A stretch of 64,000 nt of DNA, taken from Oxyruncus cristatus (lineage: Eukaryota > Chordata > Aves > Passeriformes > Cotingidae). The stretch is taken from the NCBI GenBank assembly GCA_013399855.1, contig VXAY01004357.1, forward strand, positions 244,815-308,814. The letters are read 5' to 3'. A program made the translations under genes and the position numbers. Of this stretch, positions 24,301 through 39,200 are shown piece by piece; position 1 is the first letter of the stretch, and each line of letters starts with the position of its first letter. The notes below the pieces were generated by a model. That model worked only from the letters and a program-made list of their open reading frames with translations. It was not told where the DNA came from and ran no database searches.

Positions 24301-27260
24301 AACCTCCTTTCAGATAGTTGTAGAGAGCGATGAGGTCTCCCCTGAGCCTTCTCTTCTCCAGGCTAAACAACCCCAGCTCCTTCAGCCTCTCCTCATAGGA
24401 CTTGTGCTCAAGTCCCTTCACCAGCCTCGTTGCTCTCCTCTGCACCTGCTCCAGCACCTCAATATCCCTCCTGAACTGAGGGGCCCAGAACTGGACACAG
24501 CACTCCAGGTGTGGCCTCAACCCATCACAGGCTTTTACTGATAACAGCTGTACAAGGACTATGACTACATCCAGGGATGCAGCTCAAACCAGAACTTGCA
24601 GATGCTATGCAGTCAGAAGTCAAATGTTCCTTCTTTTCCATTACTGGTTGTTAGGAAATTCTTGTGTCAAACAGTGGGCGGGGGGGAGGGGAGGGAAGAG
24701 GTTTTTCCCTGAGCTACATCAATAATGAGATTTCTGCTTAGCATTCCAGGATGTATCATCAACACAAGGCCAGTAGATTTCATAGCAAGCTGCCAATACT
24801 GCTAAGCCTACCATCATGAAGAATGCTGGTCCCTGGTGGACTGTTGGCTGCAGAACAGCAATGACTCATGCTTTGCTATTTCGCAGCAAAAAGTCTTAAA
24901 CTTGTGTAGTTCTAGAAGTCGGACATTGTGTTAACTTCTTTAAACTTCAGTTTCTTATGATTGAAGCTAAAAGGATGATGCTGTTAGCCTGGCAAGCTGG
25001 TTGTCAGAGCTGTCATTGAAAAGAAAATATTGATTGCAATGCCATCTCTTGAGATGTTTGTAAACTGGAAGTACTATGAACTTACATGCCACACTGCTAG
25101 TTAGGAACAGTGCTCAGTAGAGTCAAATAACATTTTCTTCATAAAAAGGTAGCAAAACTTCTCTTGCTTCTCCAAGTAGAAGTTTCGGGAATAACAACTT
25201 CTTTCCCTCTCTCCCTGTGCCAAACAAACCCTGTAGAGCTGTTTTATGGCTGAAGTATGTAACACATATTTATTTGTTCATTTGTTACTCTCACCAAAGC
25301 TAAATGAAGAGTGAAAAAAAGCACAAGGAGCAATCTTTCTGCAATACAAGGGAAAAAGAAAAAGCACATAGTAAAAAAACCTGCAACAAACTAAGCAGAT
25401 CATCCTGTCCCACTCCAGACTTGAAAGCTTTGAAGGATTTAGATGTGTTTGTGGTAAGCTGGGTGGAACAGAAGTATAGAATGTGACTGCTGACATACCA
25501 GCATGAAGCCCATGTATTTTATGTGTACAAGTGCTGAAGTAACTACACTGTATAAGTAGTATTTTTACAGATGTAGGACTGCATTCCCACTGCTACCAGG
25601 ACTTCATTCCATCTGTTAATCTATCAGTCTGATACAGCATAAAGAATATTTAAAGAGAAAGTAATTTCCAATTACTGTAGCTCTAAGAAGTGAGCTGCAT
25701 GTGACAGAACTTAAAATCTTCATAATGGAAGTATTGCAGGACACATGGAAGTTTTAGCAAACACAGTATCTCTTCATAATTAATTTGTTTTTAATTTAAA
25801 GAACACTATAATGTGAAAATTTTTTAACTTTTTAATTCAAGGGAGGTGGCAGTGGCATCTCAGGTAAGACTACCTCAATCCTCTGTCTGAAAGACAACAA
25901 GCATAGCTGGACAGCATAGCCTATGATGTGCTAATTCCTAGACTTCAAGGATGAAAACTTGCAATTTACTGAGGCCAGGCAGTGAAAGTCTAGAAGTTGA
26001 TCACTATGCTCCATTTTTCACATGCAGGATCAGGTTATCATTATATGGTATATATGATTATATGGCATCATCATCCTTGAATTAAAAGAGTCATGGCATC
26101 ATAAGCTGTGAGAAAATAAAGACTAACTTGTTTCCAGCAAAAAGAAGGTGACCAAAGGCAACTAGGTGACGCAAGGTGACTAGGCAACTTCTGACAATCT
26201 ATCTTGAAATCATGTTAAAGAAGTGTCCTGTAAGTGAAGTGAATGAGTTGTATCTGTCACATGCCACAGGAGGTGAGAGGGAGTCCAGTGTAGAAGTTAT
26301 CACCACGTGAGAAGACAGGTAGGTACATAGTGATTGAACACTCTCTCTTTCCTCTGAAATACTTGTCTTCTGATTCTTTACCCTTTGGAAAGCAGTAAAC
26401 AATGCCCGGGTGGGAACAAGACGAACCAATGTTGAAAGCGACAGCTGACACACAGGGGACTAAGGAAAAACTCTGTTTTGAGCCCAGTGATCCCCAGGCT
26501 TCCAGAGAGAAACCAGCAGAAGTGTCAGCAGAGCACTGAGCCTACCTGCTTTAGCAGCAACCTGCATCCTCAGACTTACCTTTCAGAAAACTGACCACAA
26601 TATTTCCATTTAAAAGTATTATGCAATAAATTTTGTAGTCCTATTTAGAGTCTGTTCCGATTGCTTTTCAATGTTTCATTGAAAACATCTCCCACTGCCC
26701 CAAAAGTTCCTCCAAAATGGGGGTTGGTTGCTTTTCAAAATGCTTTTCAATCAGAAGGAAAGCACACAGAAAATAAATCACTGCCACCCCTGATTCATGA
26801 TCATAGCAGAAATGATAAAGTTTACTTCTATCAAGAAGTGTGTGGATCTGCCCTACAGTCAGCCCTGCAGCTTCTCTTTCGTTGCTCCACTTGTAGAACC
26901 AATTAGGACAGTGCTGAGTTTTTTAAACACCCTTCCTCTTTGCATGGCTGTAAACCACACTCAGAGTTTCAACACTTTTGCTATGGGAACACAGTTGGAC
27001 TCCACCCTTCTCCTAGTGTTCGGTTAGACTTACTAGATGTTCATTTCAGAACAGGCTGAACCTCACTCTAATGAGTTTCAACAGTACCATGATAGATAAC
27101 TGGAGTGGAACTGCAGCCTCAGGGATTGGTATGTCCAGGTGCAAGCTACCGGGGAGACCAGGATCCAGGGACAGCTACTGAGCAGACTGAGTGTCTGAAC
27201 TTAGCTACTGCAGGGATCCACACCGGAATTCTATTTCTATTACTGAGGGGCGTGTGTATA

Positions 27261-27292
<32 letters not shown>

Positions 27293-30200
27293 TAATTATA
27301 TATTAAACACTATGAAATATACATTGTATCTATTTGTAAACCAATTACTAAAAATATATATTTGTATTTATATATACTATATTAATTTACCTAAACGTAT
27401 TCCAGTAGGATATATCACTGCCATCAGCCAAAAAGGGGAACAGGAAGAGGCCACTGGTGCTGTTCATTTTAATGCTGACTGCATTTGTTTGTGCTGCTCT
27501 GCATATATATGCATGTATATGCTGTATACGTGTGTTTGTGGGTGTAAGCCTGGAAATACATTCCTAACTTCACCACTGGGAACACAATGCTGTGGCAGCC
27601 CTACTGCTGTATTCAGCTCCCCCAAACACTTAATTTCTCTGAGCCCAGCCTTACTGTTTCTCCTCATACGAAAGAATCCTTAAATCTTCAAGCAATCCCA
27701 CTAAGCGCGTTGATGAAAACATCCTAATAAAATCACACAGGTCATATTTCTCTGCAAGGATGGGCAGCACCTTGGTAATCTACTTAAAAACTGGGTTATC
27801 ACAACATTCCTTCCACCGGTCTGAGGGGGAAGAAGGTAGAAGAAGATATAACTTCACCTCAGAAATAAAATATCTACCTAGAATAAAGTCATACTAATGG
27901 GTTTTGGAGCTAATTATCTACTTTCAGCATTCCTCATGCAGGTCCTTATTTTATTTTACTTTATTTTATTTAACAGTATTGTGTAAGCCTGGTGTTAGAC
28001 TGGGCTGAGGCAGATGGTGCCTGTGCTGCTCTGCCCACTAGTCCTGATCTGTAGGAGACCCAGGTTTCTCCCATAACAGGATTGGGTGATAACATACAGT
28101 GGATTTCTCATATAAACCCTCTTGAATCCATAAACTGCAGTGTTTTCACAGGCAACACAGCACATTCTTCATGACCACACCAGCCATCCCAAACAGAATC
28201 TAGACATCCAGTGACTGCCTTCATCCTTCTGACACATGAGAAATGAGATGAGGCATCCTGAGAAGCCTGACATACTACAGCTGCCAAGGCAGGCTGTGGC
28301 CTCGCATTAGTGGCAGATGACAGCTCACTTATTTGAACACAGACAAAGAGAAGTCTGCCACAGGGCAGTTCCTGCAGGACTGGAGGGAGGAAACAGCTGT
28401 CAACTATTTCTTGGATTACAAGGATAAACATATTTCCAGCAACAGCTTTAGGGTATGTAACTCTAAAATCCTGAATACAATTCAAGGTATTCTTGTACCA
28501 GGAGAGGAGTCAGACTACAAGGCTTTACAGTTTAAAGCTTAAATCTTCTCTGAAACAAGAAATGCATCTTCTGGCACTATTACAGAACTCAGTAAGAGCC
28601 AAAATAAACAACAGCATCACTTTTTGAGAGAGAATACAGAGTATGTTAGAGGTTTATTGAGTTTTGCTTTATCTAGGGAAGAAACTGGAAGACATTGCCT
28701 GCCTTTGTTAAGCCCATGAATGGATGCCTTAATCCAAATTTCAGCCTCATTGAGCAGAGTACAAATTAACTATCCAAAGGGAACTATATGAGAAAAAGAG
28801 GAAGAATGAACCAGTTCCACAGAGATAAAGACTAAGCCCAGAAGAGAACATAACTTTCTTTGAAGAACTAGTTTTCTCATTCTGGTACTTTGAGTGATCC
28901 TGCTTCATTGAAAATGTAGAAGTGTTTTACAGAACAAAAGAGGATATAGTTTAATTTTCTCAATGAGGCATTCCATCCTGTAGATTAAAAAAAACAGCAA
29001 AACTGCTCAAAACTGGAAAGTTATGTATGGAAACAATGCATTGAAGAAAACAAATTGGATCCAGAAAAAGACAGCCATTATGAAAGAGGATTTGTGTGTA
29101 ATATTTCCAGCTATCTAAATGGGAATTCTGTGACTTTAACCAAGGGGGAGGGAGCACAGATCATTAACCCAAACAAGAAAAAAGAAGTAAGCTCAGTCAG
29201 TGAGTCATAGCCACTATGCAAACTTTGCCGTACATCTGTGTTTTCCCATGCTGCTCTGAACCCTTGCCTCACACTTTTGCAAAGGACAGAATGCCAAATA
29301 TGAGTAGATTGCAATTTTCCGCCATGGGTTTCTTTTTCAACAAGAAAAAGTACCCACTTGGGACTAAAGTTGGCACTTGAAGAGGAACTAAACAACATCC
29401 CTGGGTCTAAAACCCACTGAAATTCCCAGGTCCTTCAAACACAGCCTGCAGAAATGAACTTCTGTTTCCTCAAGGCTGTGCTGGAAATTCCAGAGGTAGA
29501 CTGAATAAAGAAAACAAGTGGTCACTTTTAATACATCCCACCTGCTGTCCCTGAAGGCTGAGGCATGAGCCCTGCCCACTGGAGGAAGCAAGGAGGGAAG
29601 AGCCTGCTGAATCTCTCTCCAAGGGCTCACCGCAGGCTGTCAGCCTTGAGAAAATTCAGCTCCTGGGGCATCCAAAACGAAGGCTGCCAGTTACATGTTA
29701 CATTTACAATCAGAAAATATATGGAATAATTTTGTCTTCAAAAATGAAGGCATAGAAAAGGGCTCAAAGCCTGTTTGCTGACAAAGTGGAAGATACTAAC
29801 ACATACTAACACAGTAACGCTGTCACTTTGGTGTCCAGTTCCCCGTTTTTGCCCCCACAAACAGGAACTGCTGTTTAGTGGGCAATAGACATGTTTCCAC
29901 TTTCCTCACCACAGCCGTGGGAAGACCTCTCTTTGGCTGGGGCAAACTAAGGACAAAGGTGAAGTACACGGCATTGATGCCTTCCTTCTTTCCTCCCATG
30001 GATGTACAAGTAGCACTAAAGACAGCTCCACAGCAGGGAATATGGAGTAGCCTAGCTGCCAAGTCCCATCTCCAAAGGGACATAACACAGTACCACAGTC
30101 CTTTAACCCCTCTGTGCCTACATGTGCTTCTTGCTCTCCATACACGTAGGCGATTGCAAACCACCATCCTGCCCCAAGCGAGCCTGGGCTGGGCTGGGCT

Positions 30201-33200
30201 GGGCGGTGGTGGATACATTTTTGAATAGAGGAAACTCCAGCAGTCTTGCAACCAGATGCTCTGAGTTCAAAGTACACGAGACAAACAATTTATCTGGTGC
30301 CTGTGAGACAACAAGAGAAGAAAACTCACCTGACTGGTCATAGGACGCCCATGCTAGGTTTTCTCCACATTTTCCGTTAGCAGACTCGGAGCTGTGCTTG
30401 AGGACCCTTGTGGTAGCCAGTTCTTCGGCATACCTAGCAAAGGAATCCACACATTGGGTCAGGGACCACAGCTGAAACGAGCAGCAAGGAGGAAGAGAAG
30501 GAGATGCAAGCAAGGAATTCTGCTGGAAGATGATGGCTTTAAGCCAGGATATCAGGTTGCAAAGCCCTGAAGCCAGGGATGCTTTAACCTTATGCAGATC
30601 TATGAGTTAGGCAAAGGGAAGGCCCAGAGGCCATTTTCCCTGTTTTTCATGAGCATCTGTATCACTGCTGAGAAGGGCCTAGAAGAAATCAAAGGGCAGG
30701 TCTCCTCCCACCACATTCTGCCCAGCACCTGGAAATCCATTGGCCATCCTTAGCTGCAGCCCACTGGTGGAAAGGGAAGTACCACAGGTACCCCTTGACA
30801 TTTCTAGGTCCCTCATGGGAGTAAATCGTATGTTCTCAGTGAGATTGGAAAAAAAAGACAGAAATGGAGATTCAGTCAAAGCAAGCATAAAACCCCTACA
30901 TGTACAAATGAAAAAAAAAGAAAAGTCAAATGCAAAGAAACAACAGTGTGCCAGGCAACAGCATAGAAGAGAAGGGGACCACATGGAGACTCTGAGGCAA
31001 CAACAGTGTAAACTGACATAGGGATAAGTAGCAGTCTTTCTGTAGAAGTTGACATGTGTGAGAGCTGCCAATATTCTACTGTCTTACAAAAACAGGGTTA
31101 AGAAGGACATCATGAGTAAACAATTATTCTCTTTATTCAACATTGGAAAGGCTTCAGTACAAAGACAGTGAAATTGGAAAGACCATTTGTTATTTCTCAT
31201 GGCACAAGAAATAGGAGGCAACAGGGAGAACCATCAGGTCACAAATTTAAAAATCAAGTGAGACAAAGCACTCCTTCCACACTGTGTGGCAGAAGTCATT
31301 GCCACAGGATGATGCAGACACTGAAGCCCATGCGGGTTTGAAAAAGAGAAAGGCAAATTTACAGTGTGTGTATGTGGGGGAGAATCTTTAGGGCTTGTAA
31401 ACAACAGCACCAAATAAATGAGACGACCTACTGCTTAGGAAAACCATAATTTGCAGGATAAATCTGTAATTTCCAGGAGAAAATAATGGGGAAAGGATCA
31501 CCGCATTTGTTTTGTCCTTCTGCTCCTTCCCTAACCATGAATTACTGGCATCTGCCAGAGAAACAAACTATGTCCAGCTGAACATTTTGGCCCAATCTAG
31601 TACTTCAGTCATTAGGTTCTAATTTTCTTTTGTCCTAAACCTCCCATGAAAATAAACAAACAAAAAACTATTTAGCTACATCCATTAATTTAGAAAAAAT
31701 TATAAGTGAGCTGTCAGTCTTCTAGATCCTGAACTGAGGATCTTTAGATGTTCCTTCATGCTGTATATCACCACGGTCCTGTAGTTTTTCTCTTCAAGGA
31801 TTTCCACATCCCAAGCTAGAGGGAAGACTGGAACAAAGTGCACATTGCAGATGGATGAAGCTGCCAAGGATGTGAGACAAAGGGTGATTAATACACTCCA
31901 GCTCAGGCAGTTGAAAGCGTAAGATTTTCATCTGAGATCATCACCCTATGCTTCATTACAGTCAGAGATAAACAGACACCTGCTGAGGGTGACTCATACT
32001 AAAGTAGGGATCCATAGTCAGTTCTTCTAACCTGTCACCATTACTGGAACAAAAAACAGTAGAAAACAAACCATTTTCAACACAGATAGAGAAGCACAGA
32101 AAAGTATCCAGAGATACACCAAATACATATCAACAAAGGTATCAGATGCACCTAAAGGAAAGGTGTTCTTCTTTGAATTTAAGGATATGCAAAATCTGTC
32201 TTGACAAATACGAGATTTCTTAAATTTCATGTCTTTTATTCATATCAAAGCATTTCTGGTTCTTGGTATCAACCAGATTTATCAGTCTCTGATCACATGT
32301 CTTTTAATTCTTTCAAGTTAAGCTACAGACCACAACCAAACAAAGGTTTCCTATTGTTATTCATCATAGCAAGGCAAGTCAGCTGAAAACAGAGAAGACT
32401 GTGAGGAATTTCTGAAGGATCTAAAAATACCCGGCAAGGGCAATAGCACACTTAAGAGATAAATGTGGAGCAATGCATATTTGATAGAATAATCTGAACT
32501 ATTCATACAGGCTGACTTGTTCAAACCAAGAGCAGCACTTTGGAGACACAAGAAGTGTTGCTGACAAGTCATTGAAATCTTTTCCTCACTGTGAGCCATC
32601 ACATAAAACAGAAACAAAACAACCCTTAGAAGAACAGAAGGAAAGCCCCAGCAGATTACAACGATACATGGATGAGTCACTGGCATTCCATCTCTTAGAA
32701 ATACTGTATCCAGTTGTTATGGTGTCTCAAGAAAAAAAAAAAAGTGAAAACCCCAAGATTTTACTTGCTGCCGAGGTCATGTCCATACGCCATGTAGACG
32801 GTGTGTTGCACAGCACAACACCTGGCAGAGATGACTGGTCTAGGAGTGTGGGAGCTAGTGCATCTGTGTGACAGTGCAGCACCATGCTGGGACAGTAAAT
32901 AAGGTTCTGCAGAACTACAGTCTCTCTGGCTCCCAGCCAGCCGGCACAGAGAAGTCTGAGCAGTTATGGTAGAAACCCTAATGATCTTTTACCTGCAGGG
33001 ATCAAACTGGCCACTGTTTAGCTGTTATGGGAAGACATTTATTTTCCAAATAGTTTAATCAGCATTTAATCCTTCAGTTATATCTCCTTTGCACTGTAAG
33101 GATCAGTCTGAAAAAACTGAAGATTTTTAAATCTACTTTTTGAAAAAGACTGCTGTAAAGCGGAAGGAATTAATCTGGTTGTCGTAATTACAGTAAAGAG

Positions 33201-36200
33201 GACAAGGAGTATCAGACTCAAATTTGTCTAAGAAAGACTTAAGTCAGAGAGCAAGAAGTTGTGCAATCTTCAACACTGGAGAAGAGGTAAGATGTCTCCC
33301 TCCTGACAGAATAGAGAATATATCGTGCTTTTGCCTTTGGGGCAGAGAGATAGATAATTAGATCTAATTCCTTCTGATCCCACTGATCTCAGACCAGTTA
33401 CCACATCTTACCATGAATAAATTCTTTATCTTGCTATTTCAGCAGCTGTGGATATTCCCCTGAAGATGATAATCCATCATCTGACAGAACTGGTGGTAAA
33501 GCATGTTTTAGGCAACTACCAGAGGAGACATATCTGTGCAGACAGATGCAGTGATGTCTGAAAAAGGGTCCAGGAAAGATTTATACAGTTGTGACCACAG
33601 AAGTGTCCATTTAACCAGCTAGACCTATGTGATGGAAAAAGAGAGGACAAAAGAGTGGAGTCCCACACTTTCCACCCAATAAGTCTTCACTGAATATCAG
33701 CATGTCAAAAGGCAAACATTTTTGCAGTATGCACAGTTGAACCTAAAAGATAAAAGTGTCACAAATCTCATTAGAGAAAAGAAAGGACTGAACTCACTGT
33801 TGGGCTCCTCTGTTTAACTTCTTGCAGAGTTTTAAGGGGGGAACTCCATGTTTCTTCCTGCAGTCATTGTGTGCTTTCAAGACTTCTTCAGCAAATTGTT
33901 TGGAAGCTGAAATCACATTAAAAAAATTGGATAGGTCTGTCAAATACAGACATTGGTGAAGACAGAAAAATCATATCCTGTAGCTCAGACACTGGTGCAG
34001 GCTGGACAGAAGAATGGAAGAATACCACCCTCATTACCTGGGAGTTGCATGAAATGAACCATTAATGACTTCCATCCAAAAATTAACTCTAACAGACACT
34101 CCCAGTGGGATGGTACAGACTCACCAAAGGTTGAAGAAAAATGCGATCCTTATTGCTTTTCTCAATAGCAAGAGGATTTAAGGTTAGTCAGTCAGTCAGT
34201 TTAAAAGAAAAGTCACTTTGACTGATTTTAAGACAGTAGTGCTCTGCATCACCATTGCAGAGTCTCAGAGTAAGTGACAAATAGGTCCTTCAGGAAGATG
34301 CATTAAAAATACAAATTATGGTCCACAAATTACCAGTATTAGTCAGGACACCACCTAAAGAAAATGAAGATACTAAAATGTTTAGAACTATGCAAGTACT
34401 TTGAAACATGTACCATTCTTCTTAGTACAAATTCATAAAAATCTCAAAATGCACCTTTATTTGGCTCAAGACTAATAATTGTTCACAAACAGCAAGTGCT
34501 AAGGAAAGAAGTGACTGCTGGGGATGACTTTTCCCCCCCTGCGCTAGAGTGTATTCAGTAAACATCTGAGTTCCAAAGTTACTGCAAAGTTTTAAAAGAG
34601 CTTATGTTTGTACCCTGGTAAACTTGATACTTTCAGCAGCACAAGCAATCAGTCACAGTGAAATTCACTTCAACAGCGATTTCATGTTACCTCCTTTTAT
34701 GACTTTGCTGACTTTTCTCAAGAATCAGAGGGAAAAAACCCTTCTGTCATTTGTCACCCTGTGGGATTTGCTGCTTAAAGAGAATTTTGGAACCTGAAAC
34801 AGAGTATTCGGACACTTACAGAGGTATAGATAGCATCTTCAAAACAGAGAGACAATTTTCACTTTCTTGCTGAAGTTTCTGAACAGGGCAAGAGAAATCT
34901 TTAAGTATTTAACTCTGCTTTTACCCTGACACAGGTTTTTACATTTATTAGTGTTTCACCAGCTTAATTTCTGAATATCTTAACTGCACAACTACCATCG
35001 TTTTCCCTTGTAAGACACTTTTTAGGCCCAAACAGACCTCATATCTAGAAAGTGTTTCTGGTTATTAACCTTAGATTTTTCAACTTCCTATTACTAGTCA
35101 ATCCTAACAACTAAAAATCAATCATTCTCTCCTTTATAAGCAAGTACACTGTTCTGCTGTTTGTAATGATGCACTTTCCCCACAACAGAGCTGCCAGTTT
35201 GCACATACAGCTCCCAAGAACTTTATCCCAAGGTGATCACCCAACTCACACTCATGTTTCAAGCTGTTCTTGGAGTTCTCTCCATTTTCCTTAACAGCAT
35301 TAGGATAATACAGCAGCCTAAGATAATCTCAATATCCAGTGCACATAAGAAAGCCACTACTGTTTCATGCAAAACATTAAACGTTTAGAACATAGCTGGG
35401 TTGAATCTTTCCTGACCGAAGTGTCATTGTGGACATATATCTAATATATTCTCCATCAATATGCTTCCAGTCTCTCTTTTTTTTGGTATCAGTTTTTGGC
35501 ATAACACAGCAACCCTTTCGAGTGAGATGAGATCTGACCACCACACCTTCCTCCTCTTCAGTTCTCCTTCAATTTTGTGTATCATAAAAGTTGCATATCA
35601 TCAAAAAAACCCAGGCACCTCCATTCTGGTATTCAAGCACATCCCACCCCTGCCCCTTTTGCTAATGAACCTGTCCCATCACTCTTATTACCACTGCTCA
35701 CAGCTCACTGATTCTATGAGGCCAGAGTCCTAAACCTCTCATCTGCTACATCATGCGAGGTAGAGAAGGGTATTTGTTCAACATGTATCACCTACTACTG
35801 AGGAAGGCAAGCCTACAGCCAGTTCACTTAAACTTGCTGATCAGGGCATCCATGCTTCCAGCAGGGAAATGTTAAGACAGACTGCAAATCAAAGAAGTTG
35901 AAACACACAGCTTTGAAAGTTGCATCACATACTTCAGGCTACATTTTTTTTTCACGAGACCCTCCTAAGGCTTGTGACTGTTATCACCTGGACTTAATAT
36001 CCCATCTGCTCAGCATTGAATAGTAGATAAACAATCTGATCAGGAATTACGAAAATTTCTATTAAAATTATTTGCTCTCAATGACAATAACAAATTAAAA
36101 TTTTTTTTAAAAGTCATCTGAAATACAGATTTTATTAACAGTCAATCCATCCATTAACAGAAATAATGTGTAATTCAGCTCTGTACTAACATTCTGATTT

Positions 36201-39200
36201 ACATAGAGCAAAACTCAGCTGCTTCTGGTTACAGCAGGCACTGCTATGCTGTCTCTAGAGAACCTCCATCCTCCCCTTCCCTCAAAGTGGCTGCTATAGA
36301 AATACTTATCTTCTGTGACTCAAGCTCATGTGCTAACCACCTCCCTCTGCACAGCCTCTCCTGTGCCTGATGATGTGTGGAGAGGGACGCCCAACTGCCA
36401 GATACATTTCAGATTTCTTTCAGGAGGCATGTTAAGTTTTTCCATTTTAGCAATGTTCCATACACTGAGAAGCCAGACATTAAACGTGAGAGTTAATGGG
36501 AGTTTTCAGGCTCCCACCCAAATGGGAACAGCTTCCCCAACAGCTTTGGAATGTACTTTTTTCCCCTTCATGTAAGCTGCTTAAGCTGCTAGAAAAAAAT
36601 TACTTCCTACTGCCAGGAAGTTAGGTTCGGTCATAAATCATTACAGAGCTTAATAAGTAAAACAACTAAAGGCATTAGACACAGTTGCTTGCTCCTCATT
36701 ATTCAATTATTTACCTCTATTTTGTATTCTTCTGCAACATTGGCTATGATCATGACAGCATGTGACAGTAAATTTCCAGGCTATGATGTGGTACAGAGCA
36801 CACCTTACAGTTGTTGTGCTTTTGGACTTCCAGATTCATTGATTAACCTTGTGTGACCACAGAAAAGTAAGCAGAGCCATCTAGGTTGCCTTTTCCGATC
36901 AAATTTGTTTTTCAGAGTATTCTTATTTCTCTATTCTGACTGTTTCTGACCAATGCCAATCTACTCAGTCTCTCTTGCATAAAGAGCTCTTCACGTTTGA
37001 ATCCATCCTGCCTCTTCTTTGAACCCTGTCTTCTTCTGCTATTTCTCCCTTAGTTTGGACATTGAAACAGAAGAAAGTTACCTGAACTTGTCTTCCACAA
37101 TATAAGCTGCTCTGCATCACCTTTGTGGCTGTCAACTGGACCTGCTCCACTGGTCTTGCAGAGCCGCAAGACGGTGTGGGGAAACAGTTACAGTAAATTA
37201 TTCCACCAAGCACCTCTCTACCTAATCCCTACACAACAGAAATGCTTTGGGTAGGTAGCCTTTATCTCAGCACTTGGGACACACAACGTAACACTTGGCA
37301 TACACTTGACTAGAAAAAGGCATTTCTTATGGCTAAGTATCCACCCCGGTGATTGGAGAAAGAGCACTCTATCAATTTCTGGAAGTACAGTTTCTTCTCA
37401 GTGCTTTCTCAGTTTTGGGTTAATCTTCACTGGTAATGTTTTACTTTCCATAAACACTAAGTTTTCCTGTTTAGCCTTCAGACAATTAACATATAATGCA
37501 ATCAACAAGACTGTTCAGCCTGGAGAAGGCTCTGGGGAGACCTTATTGTGGCCTTGCAGTACTTAAAGGGGGCTTATAAGAAAGATGGAGACAGACAATT
37601 TGTTAGGGCCTGTAGTGATAGAACAAGGGGCAATTTAAACTACAAGAATGTAGATTCACACTAGTTGTAAGGAAGAATTTTTTTATTACGAGGGTGGTTA
37701 AACACTGGCACAGGTTGCCCAGAGGTGGATACCCCAACCCTGGAAACATCCCAGGGTCAGGTTAAACACGGCTCTGAGCAAACTGATCTAGATGAAGATG
37801 TTCCTGCTCATGGCTGGGGGTTGGACTAGATGACCCTCAAAGATGTCTTCCAACACAAATTGCTCTATGGTTCTATGAAACAAACCTCATGTAGAATCCT
37901 ACAAAGAAGAGTAGCATTATGTGTGTCTCAATCCCTCTTTGAAACATAACAGAGGCCTCAAACTCTTCACCCAATGTTTGCATTACAGGTAAATGGAGAT
38001 AATGCCCCCCCTTTTTAATCCTGCCCCCAAAATAACTAACTAGAAATGTGTTCATACAATAGCAAGACACTGCATGTAACTTCCATACTCTTTTCAGCCC
38101 AGAATCCAGGCAGAAAAAAGCCAAGTGCTAGAATACATGGAAAAGACACAATTGCAAAGTAGACAGAAAACACATAAAAGGTAACCAAGTAACTTTTTAA
38201 ACACTGAGTATAGCTCTGCTTTAATACTGAAATCCCTTCAGTCTCCCCTGACCCTGCAGAATTGCTCTATGCTACTCTGAGAGCAGAAATGGGGTGTGGA
38301 ATAAGAATGCAGCAAATACAGCTTTTAATATATCCAACAGGTTTGTGGAAAAAGTAATTAGAGGCTTTAGGGAACTGTAGAGTAGTTACATCAAGAAGAC
38401 CTTTGTTACTGCCCCAGATAACTGAATATACCTCTATTTTGACAAACTTCTCAAGGTATATTAAAGGACTGGACACAAACAAAATTCTTGAGTAGAAAAC
38501 ATCCCAGTTTATAAAGATGACATTTTCATCTACCCTCTTCTAATAGACCTGACATTTATTATTAACAATCTTTATCCTCACTTGCAATGTAATTCCCTGG
38601 AAATAAGCCTTAGCTGAGTCTTTTACACTGTGAGAATAGTTTAGCTGATATGAGAAATGCTAAGAAGACAGTTAAGTTCTACTGCATTTTGACTCAGCAC
38701 TTTGGTTTAAAGTCACAAACGCTTCAGGGTGGTCTTGTACTGGTTGGCCTCTGCAGTGACACAGGGAGTGAATGTTCCATGTTTCTTTCTCCATTTGTTT
38801 GACTGCACTTGCTTGCCCCTCATTTGGGACTGTAACATCTTCCAAGACTGGCCCTTAATGCTATTCCTAAATACGTCATTTGGGAGCATGGATCTGATAC
38901 TCCAATTCATGAATCACTTCCAGCCACAAAAGCTGATCTCCCTCAGTGCCAAACTTCCCTGCTCTCTAACAAAACTGGCTGATTGCTTGGAAATACACAG
39001 AAGAAATGAAATCACACATAAATCTTGAGGAAAGGAAAGATAAAATCATTCTTTGCTCAGAAGGCATTATATGCTGGGTGGGGTTTCCTTGTCTCCTTTT
39101 TCGCCTTTGAATCAAGAATTCAGTAAAGGGGCAATGTCTCCATCCCATACAATAGGCATTTATGAGAGATATCATAATTGTTGGTACATTATTTCCCTTA

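Larger units (their letters stand above)
22503..30329 (-). other. GLIPR2 intron 3 (about 7.8 kb)
   Basis: Contains two CR1 copies (22722-23245 and 23995-24521), a CA microsatellite (27271-27292) in an AT-rich patch, a TTTTA-type run (27946-27973) and a GCTGG run (30186-30206, at the 5' end of the intron on the minus strand). Otherwise it is unremarkable non-coding sequence. Confidence 0.7.

Noticed and set aside
26150..26190. Short GGTGAC/ACTAGG repeated motif
   Set aside because: Imperfect, about 40 bp, no consistent unit; ordinary low-level sequence similarity.
27105..27683. 192-codon plus-strand frame with HTHTHTH stretch
   Set aside because: It reads through the CA microsatellite and AT-rich sequence inside GLIPR2 intron 3, antisense to the gene.
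30118..30513. 131-codon minus-strand frame as a gene of its own
   Set aside because: Only 30330-30433 is coding (GLIPR2 exon 3); the rest is read-through into introns past clear splice sites.
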